Positions 1 through 9,058 of a DNA stretch of 35,885 bases are shown here, piece by piece; position 1 is the stretch's first letter, and each line of letters starts with the position of its first letter. The notes under the pieces are model-generated. The model had not been told where the DNA came from. It was given only the letters and a program-made list of their open reading frames with translations, and ran no database searches. The stretch is from the NCBI GenBank assembly GCA_945861865.1, contig CAMAWN010000039.1, forward strand, positions 1-35,885. The letters run 5' to 3'. The position numbers were made by a program, and so were the translations under genes. Origin of the DNA: Candidatus Kuenenia stuttgartensis (lineage in GTDB: Bacteria > Planctomycetota > Planctomycetia > Planctomycetales > Planctomycetaceae).

Positions 1-2307
1 TACGTCGTCGATCGCGTCGATACGACGGCGACCGTGTGGCTCGGCCTGACGCTCGGCTGCTGCCGCTGCCACGACCACAAATTCGATCCGTTCTCGCAGC
101 GCGAGTACTACCAGTTCTTCGCGTTCTTCAACAACGTGCCGGAACGCGGTCGAGCGGTCAAGTTCGGCAACTCGCCGCCGTTTGTGAAGACGCCGACTCG
201 CGAGCAGCAACGATTGCTCAGCGGCCTCGATCAACGACTTGGTTCGGCGGAGCAGCGAGTCGCGAAGTTGCAATCGCTCGCACAACAAGCTCAGCGCGAT
301 TGGGAGCAGTCCGCGCCAAAAACGATCGGCGATTGGACAGTGACCCACGGCACCGTGTTGCACCTGCCGTTGGATTCCGATGGCAAACCGACGCCCGTGG
401 CGGCAGGCGACAACGAGGAATTGCGAACAGTCGCTCGTCAGCAACCTCAGCCGCTAGGCCCGACATCAGGACCACCGGTCGTCAACGCAGCGGATCGCAC
501 TGAACTCGTGCTGGCCGAGGGACGGTTGGGCAAGGCCGCGCTCTTCGACGGTCGGCGACGCTTCGCGGTCGGAGACATCGCGAATATCGGCTTCTACGAG
601 CCGTTCTCGATGTCCGCCTGGATTCGAGCCGAAGCCGAATCGGGGACGATCCTGTCACGCATGACCGACGATCCGAGTTCCGACGGCTACAACTTGTGCC
701 TCGAAAATGGCAAGCTGCAACTGAACCTCATCAAGCGTTGGTTGGACGACGCCCTGCGTGTCGAGACGGCCGACGCCGTGCCACTCGGCCGGTGGGTTCA
801 CGTCGCGGTGAGTTACGACGGCTCGCGATTTGCCGACGGCGTGCGGTTCTTCGTCAACGGCCAGCCGGCCGCGAAGCGAATCGTGTTGGATGAACTCAAC
901 CAGGCGTTTGCCTCGAAAGACATTTTCCGGCTCGGCTTCGGCGGACTGACGCCGCCATTTCGGGGAGCGATCGACGATGTGCGACTGTTCGACACAAGTC
1001 TGACCGATGATGACGTCGCAATGCTCTCGGTTCCGGAATCCGTGACCGAGTTGATCGCCACTCCGACCGCCGCCCGCTCGCCGGCGCAGTCGCTGAAACT
1101 GCGAACTGCATTCCTGGCGAAGCACGCTCCGGATGACATCCGAACTGCTCATCGGCAACTCACAGTTCTGCAGCGAGAACGCAAGCAACTCAGCGAGTTG
1201 TTTCCGACCACGATGGTGATGCAGGATCTTCTCGAAGCGCGACCCGCGCATGTTTTGATTCGTGGCGCGTACGACCGACCGGGTGAGCGAGTCGCTCCGA
1301 GCACTCCAGCGGCGTTGACCGCGAAACAAAAAACGGCCACATCGCGGTTGGAACTCGCTCGCTGGCTGGTTGATCCCGCTAATCCACTGACCGCGCGCGT
1401 CACCGTGAATCGGTTCTGGCAACAACTCTTCGGCCAGGGACTCGTAAAGACAGTCGATGACTTCGGCTCGCAAGGAGACTGGCCGACGCATCCGGAGTTA
1501 CTCGATTGGCTGGCCGTCGAATTCGCCGGCCCGGCCGACAGCCGTCATCCCGTTTTTCAAAAATGGGACATCAAACGCATCGTCCGCAAGCTCGTCACTT
1601 CGACGACCTACCGGCAATCGTCACAAGCCAGTGCTGAGTTGTTGGCTCGCGATCCTGACAACCGGTTGCTCGCACGCGGCCCGCGTTCGCGGTTGTCGGC
1701 GGAGATGGTCCGCGATCAGGCGCTCGCGGCCAGCGGCTTGTTGGTCGAACAACTCGGCGGGCCATCGATCAAGCCGTATCAGCCGGATGGCTTGTGGGAC
1801 GATCTGCAAAGCACTGAGAAGTATGTGCAAGATCACGGCCCGGCGCTGTATCGCCGAGGCTTGTACGTCTTTTGGAAACGCACGATCGCTCCGCCGGTGA
1901 TGATGACATTCGACGCGGCTGGCCGAGAGACCTGCATCGTACGTGAGACGCGCACCAACACGCCGTTGCAAGCGCTGACGCTGCTCAACGAAGTCAGCTT
2001 TGTCGAGGCCGCTCGCAAACTGGCCGAGCGGACACTGACCAGCGGTAGCGTTGATCTTGATCACCGCCTGCGTTTCGCATTTCGAGCGGTGCTGACTCGC
2101 GAGCCGAATGACCGCGAGTTCGTCGTGTTGAAACGCGGCGTTGAACGGCATCTCGCTCACTATCGCGAGCATCCGGCCGAAGCGGCGGAAGTTCTCCGCA
2201 CCGGGGAATCGGCGGCCGATGCGTCGCTTGACTCCATCGAGGTCGCTGCCTGGACGGCGGTCAGCGGGTTGATTCTGAATCTCGACGAGGCGGTAACAAA
2301 GGAGTAA
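1..2307 (+). CDS. DUF1549/DUF1553 (PSCyt2/PSD1) protein with embedded LamG domain, 5' truncated
   Basis: The frame is open from base 1, so the gene starts outside the window; 768 residues are visible. The first ~45 residues are the end of a DUF1549 (PSCyt2) domain, with a CxxCH heme-type motif (C20-H24) in the context [13 protein letters not shown]. Residues ~116-341 look like a LamG/concanavalin A-like beta-sandwich ([35 protein letters not shown]). Residues ~447-740 are DUF1553 (PSD1), starting near [24 protein letters not shown] and containing [20 protein letters not shown]. These proteins are very abundant in Planctomycetota, usually exported, and often sit next to DUF1501 partners; their biochemical role is not established. 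The LamG insert suggests carbohydrate or polymer binding (inference). It converges on the metallopeptidase gene, with a perfect hairpin between the two stops. Confidence 0.9.
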   Translation, partial: YVVDRVDTTATVWLGLTLGCCRCHDHKFDPFSQREYYQFFAFFNNVPERGRAVKFGNSPPFVKTPTREQQRLLSGLDQRLGSAEQRVAKLQSLAQQAQRDWEQSAPKTIGDWTVTHGTVLHLPLDSDGKPTPVAAGDNEELRTVARQQPQPLGPTSGPPVVNAADRTELVLAEGRLGKAALFDGRRRFAVGDIANIGFYEPFSMSAWIRAEAESGTILSRMTDDPSSDGYNLCLENGKLQLNLIKRWLDDALRVETADAVPLGRWVHVAVSYDGSRFADGVRFFVNGQPAAKRIVLDELNQAFASKDIFRLGFGGLTPPFRGAIDDVRLFDTSLTDDDVAMLSVPESVTELIATPTAARSPAQSLKLRTAFLAKHAPDDIRTAHRQLTVLQRERKQLSELFPTTMVMQDLLEARPAHVLIRGAYDRPGERVAPSTPAALTAKQKTATSRLELARWLVDPANPLTARVTVNRFWQQLFGQGLVKTVDDFGSQGDWPTHPELLDWLAVEFAGPADSRHPVFQKWDIKRIVRKLVTSTTYRQSSQASAELLARDPDNRLLARGPRSRLSAEMVRDQALAASGLLVEQLGGPSIKPYQPDGLWDDLQSTEKYVQDHGPALYRRGLYVFWKRTIAPPVMMTFDAAGRETCIVRETRTNTPLQALTLLNEVSFVEAARKLAERTLTSGSVDLDHRLRFAFRAVLTREPNDREFVVLKRGVERHLAHYREHPAEAAEVLRTGESAADASLDSIEVAAWTAVSGLILNLDEAVTKE

Positions 2308-2336
2308 TCGTGGGCAGGGTTTCTACCTGCCCACGA
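2308..2336. terminator. Perfect hairpin between convergent genes
   Basis: An 11-bp perfect stem (TCGTGGGCAGG / CCTGCCCACGA) encloses the 7-nt loop GTTTCTA. It starts directly after the stop codon of the upstream + gene and ends 5 bases before the stop of the - strand metallopeptidase gene. There is no T-run on either side, so it is not a classical intrinsic terminator. Its position fits a shared 3'-end structure or transcription barrier for both genes. Confidence 0.6.
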
Positions 2337-2341
2337 GACCG

Positions 2342-4045
2342 CTACTCCGCTCGAAAATCTTTTGCGAAGGCTTTCGGATTGAGTTCCTCGCCGGTCGCAA
2401 ATTTGGTCAATTCATTCCAGCTCAGGACTTGGCCGGGGGCGATGACTTTGATCTTCATGAACTCGCCGACTTTCTTGTCGCCGACGTAGGCCACCTTTCG
2501 CGGGTCTTTGCCGCCGCAGACTTCGCGAGCAATCGTGTGATGCACCTGCGAGGCGAACAGTTCGCCCATCATGTAGTTGTGGTAGTAGACCGGCGCTCCG
2601 ACGATGTGAATCTTGCTGGCATAATCGGGAGCGTTGCGGCCGTCCGGACGATGGACCAGTTGGTACTTCTCGGCCAAGTCCCACCACAGCTTGTTGAGAT
2701 CTTGATCCGGGTTGTCGTACAGACCCTTCTCGAAGCGCAGCATGACTTGGCACCAGCGCGAGAAAATCAGCAGTTGATTGCGAAGCACTCGTGCTCCGGC
2801 GTCGCTGAGCTTTTTGCGTTCGGCCGCATCTTTGGACGCGATCCCCATCGCTTCCTGCCACGCGCCGCTCTTTGCAAGCCGGCCCATCTGCATGGCGACA
2901 CCCTCGGTGGTGAGGATGTGCGACGCTCCGCGAAGCACGTACGGAACCGAGGTCGGGATGTTCTTGCTGGAATAGACCGAGTGCCCAAGCTCGTGCAGCA
3001 TCGTGTCCATCCAGCGCTCGGACGGGACGATGTTGGCCAGAACTCGGACATCCCCTTCGCGATCGATGTCGGTGCAAAAGGCGTGCGGCGATTTGCCGGC
3101 CTTCTCGAACAGGTCGCTGCGTTCGAGCACATCGTCAATCGGCAGGCCGATGCCGGTGTAGAACTCACGGCAGAGCTTCAGGATGTCGGCGTCTTTGTAG
3201 ATCGCGTCGAGGTCTGTGCCGAACACCGCCGGCGATTCCTGGAAGAACGGATCGTGATAATGCCACGGCCGCAGGTCGGCGACTTTGACGCCACAGTTGG
3301 CGGCCAGTCGCTCGTCGATTTCGGCTTTGGCCTTCGCGAACGGCTCGCGCGTGAGGGCGTCGAGTTCATCGAACAGCTTCAGGATGTGTGCCTGTTCCTG
3401 CTCGTTGAGGTGCAGCATCATCTGATGATAGTTCGTGAAGCCAAGCTGTGCCGCCGCTTGATTTCGCAGCTTCGCCAGCGCGATCAAATCCTTCTCGACG
3501 TTCGCGCCAACTCGTTTGCTGCCCTCCCAAACTTTGCGGCGTTCCTCGGACGATTTCGATTCCTTCAGAACCTTGCGCACGTCGTTTTCACTGAACTTCT
3601 TGCCGTCCACTTCCGCTCGAAAGACGTTGAAACCTTTCTCGATGGCGTTGGCCTTCGCGACCATTTCACGCAAAAGCAGCGGATCGACCTGCTTCTCCAA
3701 GTACGACAAGTACAGCACGTCGATCTGCCGAGCCAACAGCTTGTCGCTGATCTTGCCCGACTCCTTGATCGCTTTGAGTTCCCGGAACACAACCGGATCA
3801 GCCAATGCGGCGTCGATCTTGTTCTGAGCGACTTCCTTGCGAGCAAAGTCCTCGTCCTTGCCAGAAGTGTTGGCGTCCCACCAGGCGATGCCCGCTTCCT
3901 TGTCGAGCGGCTTCATCTTGGCAACGTGAGCGTCAACGAACTTCTTCGCGCGTGCATTCGTCACATCGTCGGAAAAGGCGATACCGCACATCATCAAGAC
4001 CGACAACGGAACGCCAACCAGCAACGACCGAATGCGTGAGAGCAT
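2342..4045 (-). CDS. M2 (ACE-like) family zinc metallopeptidase, exported
   Basis: A 567-residue protein with an N-terminal signal peptide (about residues 1-25, ending near GIAFS). The gluzincin zinc site HELGH is at residues 351-355, and the likely third ligand is E381 in HILTTEGVAMQ. The spacing of 30 residues from first His to Glu is close to the 28 of angiotensin-converting enzyme. The stretch between them (PTSVPYVLRGASH) also resembles the M2 pattern of ACE more than M3 oligopeptidases. Family members remove C-terminal dipeptides or cleave short peptides; the substrate here is unknown. The predicted location is periplasmic or extracellular. The gene lies downstream of rny on the same strand, 87 bases away, but an inverted-repeat cluster separates them, so co-transcription is doubtful. 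M3 family is the main alternative. Confidence 0.85.
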   Translation of the reverse strand: MLSRIRSLLVGVPLSVLMMCGIAFSDDVTNARAKKFVDAHVAKMKPLDKEAGIAWWDANTSGKDEDFARKEVAQNKIDAALADPVVFRELKAIKESGKISDKLLARQIDVLYLSYLEKQVDPLLLREMVAKANAIEKGFNVFRAEVDGKKFSENDVRKVLKESKSSEERRKVWEGSKRVGANVEKDLIALAKLRNQAAAQLGFTNYHQMMLHLNEQEQAHILKLFDELDALTREPFAKAKAEIDERLAANCGVKVADLRPWHYHDPFFQESPAVFGTDLDAIYKDADILKLCREFYTGIGLPIDDVLERSDLFEKAGKSPHAFCTDIDREGDVRVLANIVPSERWMDTMLHELGHSVYSSKNIPTSVPYVLRGASHILTTEGVAMQMGRLAKSGAWQEAMGIASKDAAERKKLSDAGARVLRNQLLIFSRWCQVMLRFEKGLYDNPDQDLNKLWWDLAEKYQLVHRPDGRNAPDYASKIHIVGAPVYYHNYMMGELFASQVHHTIAREVCGGKDPRKVAYVGDKKVGEFMKIKVIAPGQVLSWNELTKFATGEELNPKAFAKDFRAE

Positions 4046-4067
4046 GTTTCACCGTCCCCTCCGGAAA

Positions 4068-4131
4068 GTGGTGGATGCGTCACGCATCCACGTGTTTGAT
4101 TCTCGAGTCGGATACGAGACGCATCCACCAC
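4068..4131. repeat. Nested, mutually exclusive inverted repeats between rny and the metallopeptidase gene
   Basis: GTGGTGGATGCGT (4068-4080) is perfectly complementary to ACGCATCCACCAC (4119-4131), a 13-bp outer stem. The same left arm can instead pair with the nearer GCATCCAC (ending 4091) to form a short hairpin. A third small stem, TCTCG/CGAGA (4101-4105/4115-4119), lies inside. The element begins 1 base after the rny stop (reading on the - strand) and ends 22 bases before the metallopeptidase start. It may end rny transcription or be a small dispersed palindromic element. Confidence 0.6.
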
Positions 4132-4132
4132 G

Positions 4133-5674
4133 TTATCTCGCAATCTCGATCGCCTTGGTTTCACGCAGGACCGTGACTTTGATTTCGCCGGGATAGGTCA
4201 AGGCTTGTTCGATGGCGGTGGCGATGTCGCGGGCCAGCTTGGCGGCTTCGCGGTCGTTGACTCGGCCAGAATCGACGATGATGCGGATCTCGCGCCCCGC
4301 TTGCACCGCGAAAGCTTGGTCGACGCCGGGGAAACCGAAGGCGACGGCTTCCAGTTCTTCGAGCCGTTTGATGTACCGGTCCAGGCTTTCGCGGCGAGCA
4401 CCTGGCCGCGACGCGCTGACCGCATCGGCGGCGGCGACCAGCACCGTGTAGATGTATTCAGGGCGGATGTCGTCGTGATGTCCGAATGCGGCGTGGACGA
4501 CTTCACCCTTTTCGCCGTAGCGCTTGAGCAGTTCTGCGCCGACGGCAGGATGCCCTCCTTCCATCTCGTGATCGGCGGCTTTGCCGATGTCGTGCAAGAA
4601 ACCGCAGCGGCGGGCGATGTCGCCGTCGAGACCAAATTGCTCGGCGATCAAGCCGGTCAGATGCGAGACCTCAATCGAGTGTCGCAGCACGTTCTGACTG
4701 TAGCTGGTGCGGAAGTGCAGCCGGCCCATCAGATCGACCAGCTTCTCGTGCAGTCCCAGCACACCGACTTCCTGGCACGCCGCCTGACCGGTTTTGCGAA
4801 CGAAGCCGTCCATCTCTTTGGTCGTTTCCGCAACGACTTCGTCGATGCGTGTGGGATGAATGCGGCCGTCCTCGATCAGCTTGACCAGCGACTGCCTCGC
4901 GATTTCACGGCGGACTTTGTCGAACGCCGAAACGATGACCACACCGGGCGTGTCATCGACGATCACGTCGACGCCAGCGGCTTTCTCGAACGCGCGAATG
5001 TTGCGACCTTCACGGCCGATGATGCGGCCTTTCATCTCGTCATTCGGAATATCGACCGTGCTGACCGCCAGCTCGGAGGTGTGTTGCGAGGCACAGCGCT
5101 GTACTGCCATGCCGATGATCTCGCGAGCCTTCACTTCCGATTGATCGCGCAGCTCCGCTTCATGCTTGAGGATCAACGTGCCAGTTTCGTTCTTCAGTTC
5201 TCGATCGAGCCGGTCCAGCAACTGCGACGTCGCGGTCGCTTTGTCCAGCCCGCTAATCTTGTAGAGTTGCTCCTGCTCGTCGCGCAACAAACGTTCGAGC
5301 TCCTTGTCGCGGGCTTCGATGGCCTTCAGCCGTTCCGCCAGCTTCGCCTGGTTGGTCTGCAGGAACCGCTCTTTCTTGACGAGGTCGTCCTGCTGGTCTT
5401 TGAGCGACGATTCTCGCTTATCGAGCTGTCGCTCGAATTCACGGATCTCATCGCGGGTCTTGTTGATTTCGCGTTCGAGTTCCTCGCGGCGTTTGAGCAC
5501 AATCTCTTTGGCCGCGATCTCCTCGGTGCGTTTGAGATTGTCCGCTTCCCGCTGCGCCTGAGCGATGATCGCGTCGCGATCTTGATACGCGGCTCCGCGC
5601 CGCAGCCGCTCAAAGAAGAAACCGACGGCAGCACCGAGCACCAGCCCTACCAATCCAACAATCGCTTCGCTCAT
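4133..5674 (-). CDS. rny: Ribonuclease Y
   Basis: A 513-residue protein matching RNase Y in length and domain order. It has an N-terminal membrane anchor (about residues 3-20, [18 protein letters not shown]), then a long charged coiled coil (~30-180). A KH RNA-binding domain follows, with the [12 protein letters not shown] motif at ~216-227, then an HD domain with LRHS (H332) and LHDIGKA (H361, D362). RNase Y is a membrane-bound endoribonuclease that starts mRNA decay. The frame is open 14 codons further upstream to 5716, but the family-typical start is the ATG at 5674, where the anchor begins at once; a GAGG lies just upstream. Downstream is a nested inverted repeat and then the metallopeptidase gene. 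Confidence 0.95.
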   Translation of the reverse strand: MSEAIVGLVGLVLGAAVGFFFERLRRGAAYQDRDAIIAQAQREADNLKRTEEIAAKEIVLKRREELEREINKTRDEIREFERQLDKRESSLKDQQDDLVKKERFLQTNQAKLAERLKAIEARDKELERLLRDEQEQLYKISGLDKATATSQLLDRLDRELKNETGTLILKHEAELRDQSEVKAREIIGMAVQRCASQHTSELAVSTVDIPNDEMKGRIIGREGRNIRAFEKAAGVDVIVDDTPGVVIVSAFDKVRREIARQSLVKLIEDGRIHPTRIDEVVAETTKEMDGFVRKTGQAACQEVGVLGLHEKLVDLMGRLHFRTSYSQNVLRHSIEVSHLTGLIAEQFGLDGDIARRCGFLHDIGKAADHEMEGGHPAVGAELLKRYGEKGEVVHAAFGHHDDIRPEYIYTVLVAAADAVSASRPGARRESLDRYIKRLEELEAVAFGFPGVDQAFAVQAGREIRIIVDSGRVNDREAAKLARDIATAIEQALTYPGEIKVTVLRETKAIEIAR

Positions 5675-5783
5675 GGCCTCGCAGCCCTTATCTGATCTGC
5701 GAAACCACAAGCTCAACCAGCCAGTTGCCGGGTTCGCAAGGTGCGAGTACGGCTTCGGCTGGGAGCGGAGCGAGTTAGCGATC

Positions 5784-5806
5784 TGAAATCTCAGATTTCA
5801 AATCTG
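5784..5806. repeat. AT-rich palindrome of the AATCTCAAAT-like intergenic family (copy 1)
   Basis: TGAAATCT (5784-5791), C, AGATTTCA (5793-5800) is a perfect 17-base palindrome around one central base, followed by AATCTGA. It stands out from the GC-rich surroundings and resembles two other intergenic sites in this window (19716-19744 and 21021-21036). It lies between rny and a possible small - strand gene ending at 5812. Confidence 0.55.
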
Positions 5807-5811
5807 ATGCT

Positions 5812-6150
5812 TCAACGGCCATCGGAATGCCATCCGCGCAGCCCGTCCCCGGCACGAGGCCGGATTCGGGCGGGCGGCACTGAGCGATCGCTGACAGATC
5901 GAACCGGGCAACGTGCCGGAAGGAAGCCTCCCAGCCGCAGTCGCTTGCCCGTTATCTCTTGCAGCAGCGCGAAAGGTGACGAAACCCCGCACAACAGCCA
6001 CCGTCGGAGTCCGGCCGCGAATCGCGAGGCGATCAACGCCGCGCCGCTCAGCAAAGCCAGCACCCAGACCATCACCGTCAGCAATGTCTCATCGGCAGTA
6101 AACAACACGATGGCACTCACGAAAACCGTTGAAGGAACACGTTTCAGCAT
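5812..6150 (-). CDS. Possible small two-helix membrane protein
   Basis: A 112-residue frame, not recognised. The N-terminal half is strongly hydrophobic, with two candidate membrane helices: about residues 8-17, then 24-42 (LTVMVWVLALLSGAALIASRF). An Arg-rich, probably cytoplasmic tail follows. Codon choice in the hydrophobic half looks like the neighbouring genes (GTG, CTG, GCG, GGC rich), while the C-terminal third reads less like protein. No Shine-Dalgarno is visible before the ATG at 6150. The frame is open upstream only to a stop at 6217-6219. It would be transcribed in the same direction as rny. It could be a true small gene or chance. Confidence 0.35.
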   Translation of the reverse strand: MLKRVPSTVFVSAIVLFTADETLLTVMVWVLALLSGAALIASRFAAGLRRWLLCGVSSPFALLQEITGKRLRLGGFLPARCPVRSVSDRSVPPARIRPRAGDGLRGWHSDGR

Positions 6151-6677
6151 CGGCCAATTCGCCAGCCGCCGGAAACGTCTTGCAAACTTGCTCCACTGGC
6201 AGTTGAGCCTGTGGTTCTAGGAATTGTGTCCTGTGTCCGCCAAGCACAACCGCCTGACGGACAGCGTGAGCATCCTAACGCCGAGGCAATATCGGTCAAC
6301 CAACTCGCAACCGACGCCGATCAGTGCTCCTCGCCACTCAATGCCTCGTCGAAATCGCGATCGACTTCACAGTTCGATCGCGCGGGCAAATGCTGGTACC
6401 GAATTGGCTCAACGTCCGAGTCAGAAAATGTGACACTCAAATTGCTCGGTGACGGCTCAGGCCGTGAATTGCATTTGACGGCGTGCTGCTGCCACGATCG
6501 TGCCCCCCGATCGCGTCGCGGCATTGTTCGATTCAACCGTTATCGAACAGCAAATCTCCGCAACAGCCTTGATCCTTCTGGAGCCGTTGCTATTTTGACA
6601 GGTGGAGTTGTCGAAAACGAAACCTCAACTGAGCCAAGTAACAGCGGCGAATCGGCCGCAACCGATTGGGTGCTGGT
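6151..6677. other. 527-base stretch with no convincing gene upstream of sufU
   Basis: Several short frames are open here, including a 71-codon one on the - strand (6321-6536, with a non-ATG first codon) and a + frame running into sufU. None has a recognisable motif, good ribosome binding site or believable composition. A TTGACA hexamer occurs at 6595-6600, but no good -10 box follows at standard spacing. The region presumably holds the promoter for the suf genes. Confidence 0.5.
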
Positions 6678-7118
6678 GTGAACGCAGAAATTTACGACGA
6701 TTACATCCTGGATCACTACGAATGCCCCTATCACAAGGGGCACATCGCCAGTCCGACGTGTGCTCACAGCGAGAAGAATCCGTTGTGTGGCGACCAGATC
6801 CGGTTGGAACTGAAACTGGATGAATCCGGGCGAGTCGCCGAGGCCTTCTTCAACGGAAAAGGCTGTGCCATCAGCCAAGCGGCGGCATCGATCCTTTGTC
6901 AGCACGTCGAGGGCAAGACACTGGACGAACTGCGTGGTTTTCAAGCCCCCGAAATGTTGCGACTGCTGAAGGTACCGCTGACGGCGACGAGACAGCGTTG
7001 TGGATTGCTGGGATTCAAAGTGCTCAAGACGTTGATGTACGAATTGGATCAGGTTCCCGCTCAAGTTCAGCCGCAACCGACGGACGGCGGTGAGCCGGTC
7101 GTCGCGACCTCCGGCTAG
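6678..7118 (+). CDS. sufU: Fe-S cluster assembly protein SufU
   Basis: A 146-residue SufU/NifU-N family protein. In Firmicutes, SufU is a zinc-dependent sulfur acceptor that takes persulfide from SufS. The three conserved cysteines are present at C37 (LCGDQ, with D39), C63 (GKGCAISQAAAS) and C108 (RQRCGLL). The longer segment between C63 and C108 is typical of SufU rather than IscU. I chose the GTG at 6678, because family proteins start a few residues before the YDDYILDHY motif; a TTG four codons upstream (6666) is the alternative. The stop overlaps the GGAG ribosome binding site of sufS, only 10 bases separate the two coding regions, and co-transcription is very likely. No sufBCD genes lie nearby. 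Confidence 0.92.
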   Translation: MNAEIYDDYILDHYECPYHKGHIASPTCAHSEKNPLCGDQIRLELKLDESGRVAEAFFNGKGCAISQAAASILCQHVEGKTLDELRGFQAPEMLRLLKVPLTATRQRCGLLGFKVLKTLMYELDQVPAQVQPQPTDGGEPVVATSG

Positions 7119-7128
7119 GAGTCTGCGA

Positions 7129-8391
7129 ATGAACACGCCGCTGGAAAATTTGACTCGTCGACCGTTCGACGTTCAGGCCGTGCGTGGGGATTTTCCGATC
7201 CTCGCGCGGCCGCTGCCGAACGGTGCGATGCTGGCATATCTCGACAACGGCGCGACCGCGCAAAAGCCGCTCGCGGTGATCGACAAGCTGCGCGAAATCT
7301 ACGAGACCTGCACCGCGAATGCGCATCGTGGCATCCATCAACTCGGCGACCGTGTGACCGTCGAACTCGAAGCAGCCCGCGAGAAAATCCGGCAATTTCT
7401 GAACGCGGCCGATGCCGCCGAGATCCTCTTCACGTCCGGCACCACGATGTCGATCAATCTGGTCGCGTACGCCTGGGGACGAAAATTCTTAAAGCCGGGC
7501 GACGAGATTCTGCTCAATGTGATGGAGCATCACGCGAACTTGGTCCCGTGGCAGCAGACGGCGAAGGCAACCGGTGCGAAACTGCGGTTCATTCCGCTGA
7601 CCACTGACGGTCGCTTGGATGCGTCACACTTCGATCGACTCATCACGTCCAAGACAAAACTGGTGGCGGTGACGGCGATGTCGAACGTGCTCGGCACGAT
7701 CAATCCGATCCGTGAACTCGCCTCGCGAGCGAAGCGAGTGGGGGCCGTGATCTTGGTCGACGGAGCTCAAAGCGTCCCGCACCTGCGAACCGATGTGCGC
7801 GATCCGGCCATCGACTTTCTGGCCTTCTCAGGACACAAACTGTACGGCCCGACCGGCATCGGCGTGCTGTATGGCCGTCGCGAGTTGCTGGAAGCGATGG
7901 ACCCGTTCCTGTGTGGCGGCAATATGATCAACGAAGTGCATCTCGAATCCTCGACGTGGGGAGAATTGCCGGCAAAGTTTGAGGCCGGCACGATCCCAAT
8001 CACCGAAGCCATCGGGTTGGGAGCGGCGATCGACTACGTGCAGTCGCTTGGCTTCGAGGCGATCCACACGCAGGAATCGAGGTTGCTCGAACGAGCGTTA
8101 CGGTTGTTGCCGCAGCAACCGGGAGTGACTGTTTACGGCCCGACCGCCGAACATCGCGGTGCGATCGTCAGCTTCACCGTTGAGAAAGTGCATCCGCATG
8201 ATCTGGCTGATCTGCTGGATCAAAAAGGAGTCGCTGTGCGGGCCGGCCATCATTGCACGATGCCGTTGCACGACTGGCTCGACGTCCCAGCGACTGCTCG
8301 TGCCAGCTTTGCGTTCTACAACACCGAGGCCGAAGTGGACGCGCTCATCGACGCGATTCATTTTGCTCGCCACAAGTTTCGGTTGGAGTGA
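7129..8391 (+). CDS. sufS: Cysteine desulfurase SufS
   Basis: A 420-residue class V aminotransferase-fold, PLP-dependent enzyme. It takes sulfur from L-cysteine, giving alanine and an enzyme persulfide that SufU accepts. The PLP lysine is K237 in AFSGHKLYGPTG. The catalytic cysteine is C376 in RAGHHCTMPL, the SufS (group II) context. Also visible are DNGATAQKP near the N-terminus and ANAHRGIHQL, both typical of SufS. The ATG at 7129 follows a GGAG with good spacing that overlaps the sufU stop; the frame is open 13 codons further upstream but those lie inside sufU. The next gene starts 11 bases after the stop. Confidence 0.95.
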   Translation: MNTPLENLTRRPFDVQAVRGDFPILARPLPNGAMLAYLDNGATAQKPLAVIDKLREIYETCTANAHRGIHQLGDRVTVELEAAREKIRQFLNAADAAEILFTSGTTMSINLVAYAWGRKFLKPGDEILLNVMEHHANLVPWQQTAKATGAKLRFIPLTTDGRLDASHFDRLITSKTKLVAVTAMSNVLGTINPIRELASRAKRVGAVILVDGAQSVPHLRTDVRDPAIDFLAFSGHKLYGPTGIGVLYGRRELLEAMDPFLCGGNMINEVHLESSTWGELPAKFEAGTIPITEAIGLGAAIDYVQSLGFEAIHTQESRLLERALRLLPQQPGVTVYGPTAEHRGAIVSFTVEKVHPHDLADLLDQKGVAVRAGHHCTMPLHDWLDVPATARASFAFYNTEAEVDALIDAIHFARHKFRLE

Positions 8392-8402
8392 GGCGGACTC
8401 AG

Positions 8403-9050
8403 ATGCGGCAATCACCAAGACTCTTCACCGCGCTTTTGAGTGTCACTCTGCTGTCAGCGATCGCCGCCGAGGACTCAAATCGCCGGCAAGATGATCCTCG
8501 AGCCGACGCCGCAATTCGTGAATTGGTGCGGCGGGGTGCGGTCGTGAAGCGATTCACCGTTCTCGAATCGGAAACTGAGGGTCTATTGGTCCGGCTGAAA
8601 GCGGAGCACTTGGATCGTGACGGACTGATCGACTCGGACATCCTCTCAGCACTGCAACTGTTGAGTGAATTAGCGCTCGAACTGCGAGGATTGCCATTCA
8701 GCGACAACGGCCTGAAATCCTTGCTGGTAAAGGTGAAACCCGTGGGTTTGGATGTCTCGGGATCAGAATTGTCGGATCGTGGACTATCGGAGTTCGTGAG
8801 TGCGCGATCTCAACTGCGATTGCTCGACCTGAGTTTCACGCGTGTCGGCGATGACGGTTTGAAGTCCGTAACTTCGCTGGCAGAGCTCCGACACCTCTCA
8901 CTGATCGGCTGCCGAGTGACAGACAGAGGCACCGGCTCCTTGGCGCGATTGCACCAGCTACACGAACTCTATCTCGCCAAGACGGCCGTCTCATCGGCTG
9001 CGGCGGAGCATCTGCGACGCAGGATCCCCATGTGCCGCATCGAGCGATGA
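8403..9050 (+). CDS. Small exported leucine-rich-repeat protein
   Basis: A 215-residue protein with a signal peptide (about 1-22, LFTALLSVTLLSAIAAEDS). About four LRR units follow, from residue ~95 to 200: GLKSLLVKVKPVGLDVS, GLSEFVSARSQLRLLDLSFTRV, GLKSVTSLAELRHLSLIGCRV and GSLARLHQLHELYLAKTAV. The pattern LxxLxLxxTxVxDxGL is the ribonuclease-inhibitor/cysteine-containing LRR style common in Planctomycetota. LRR proteins usually bind other proteins; the partner is unknown. It begins 11 bases after sufS and a GAGG overlaps the sufS stop, so it is probably on the suf transcript although nothing links it functionally to Fe-S assembly. Its stop lies 8 bases from the stop of the convergent - strand gene. 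Confidence 0.8.
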   Translation: MRQSPRLFTALLSVTLLSAIAAEDSNRRQDDPRADAAIRELVRRGAVVKRFTVLESETEGLLVRLKAEHLDRDGLIDSDILSALQLLSELALELRGLPFSDNGLKSLLVKVKPVGLDVSGSELSDRGLSEFVSARSQLRLLDLSFTRVGDDGLKSVTSLAELRHLSLIGCRVTDRGTGSLARLHQLHELYLAKTAVSSAAAEHLRRRIPMCRIER

Positions 9051-9058
9051 CACTGCCT

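Noticed and set aside
2429..4039. 536-codon open frame on the + strand opposite the metallopeptidase gene
   Set aside because: It is the antisense reading of a gene with an intact zinc motif; its translation has no motifs and a biased composition caused by high GC.
4205..5695. 496-codon open frame on the + strand opposite rny
   Set aside because: Antisense of RNase Y; Val/Asp/Gln-rich translation without domain features.
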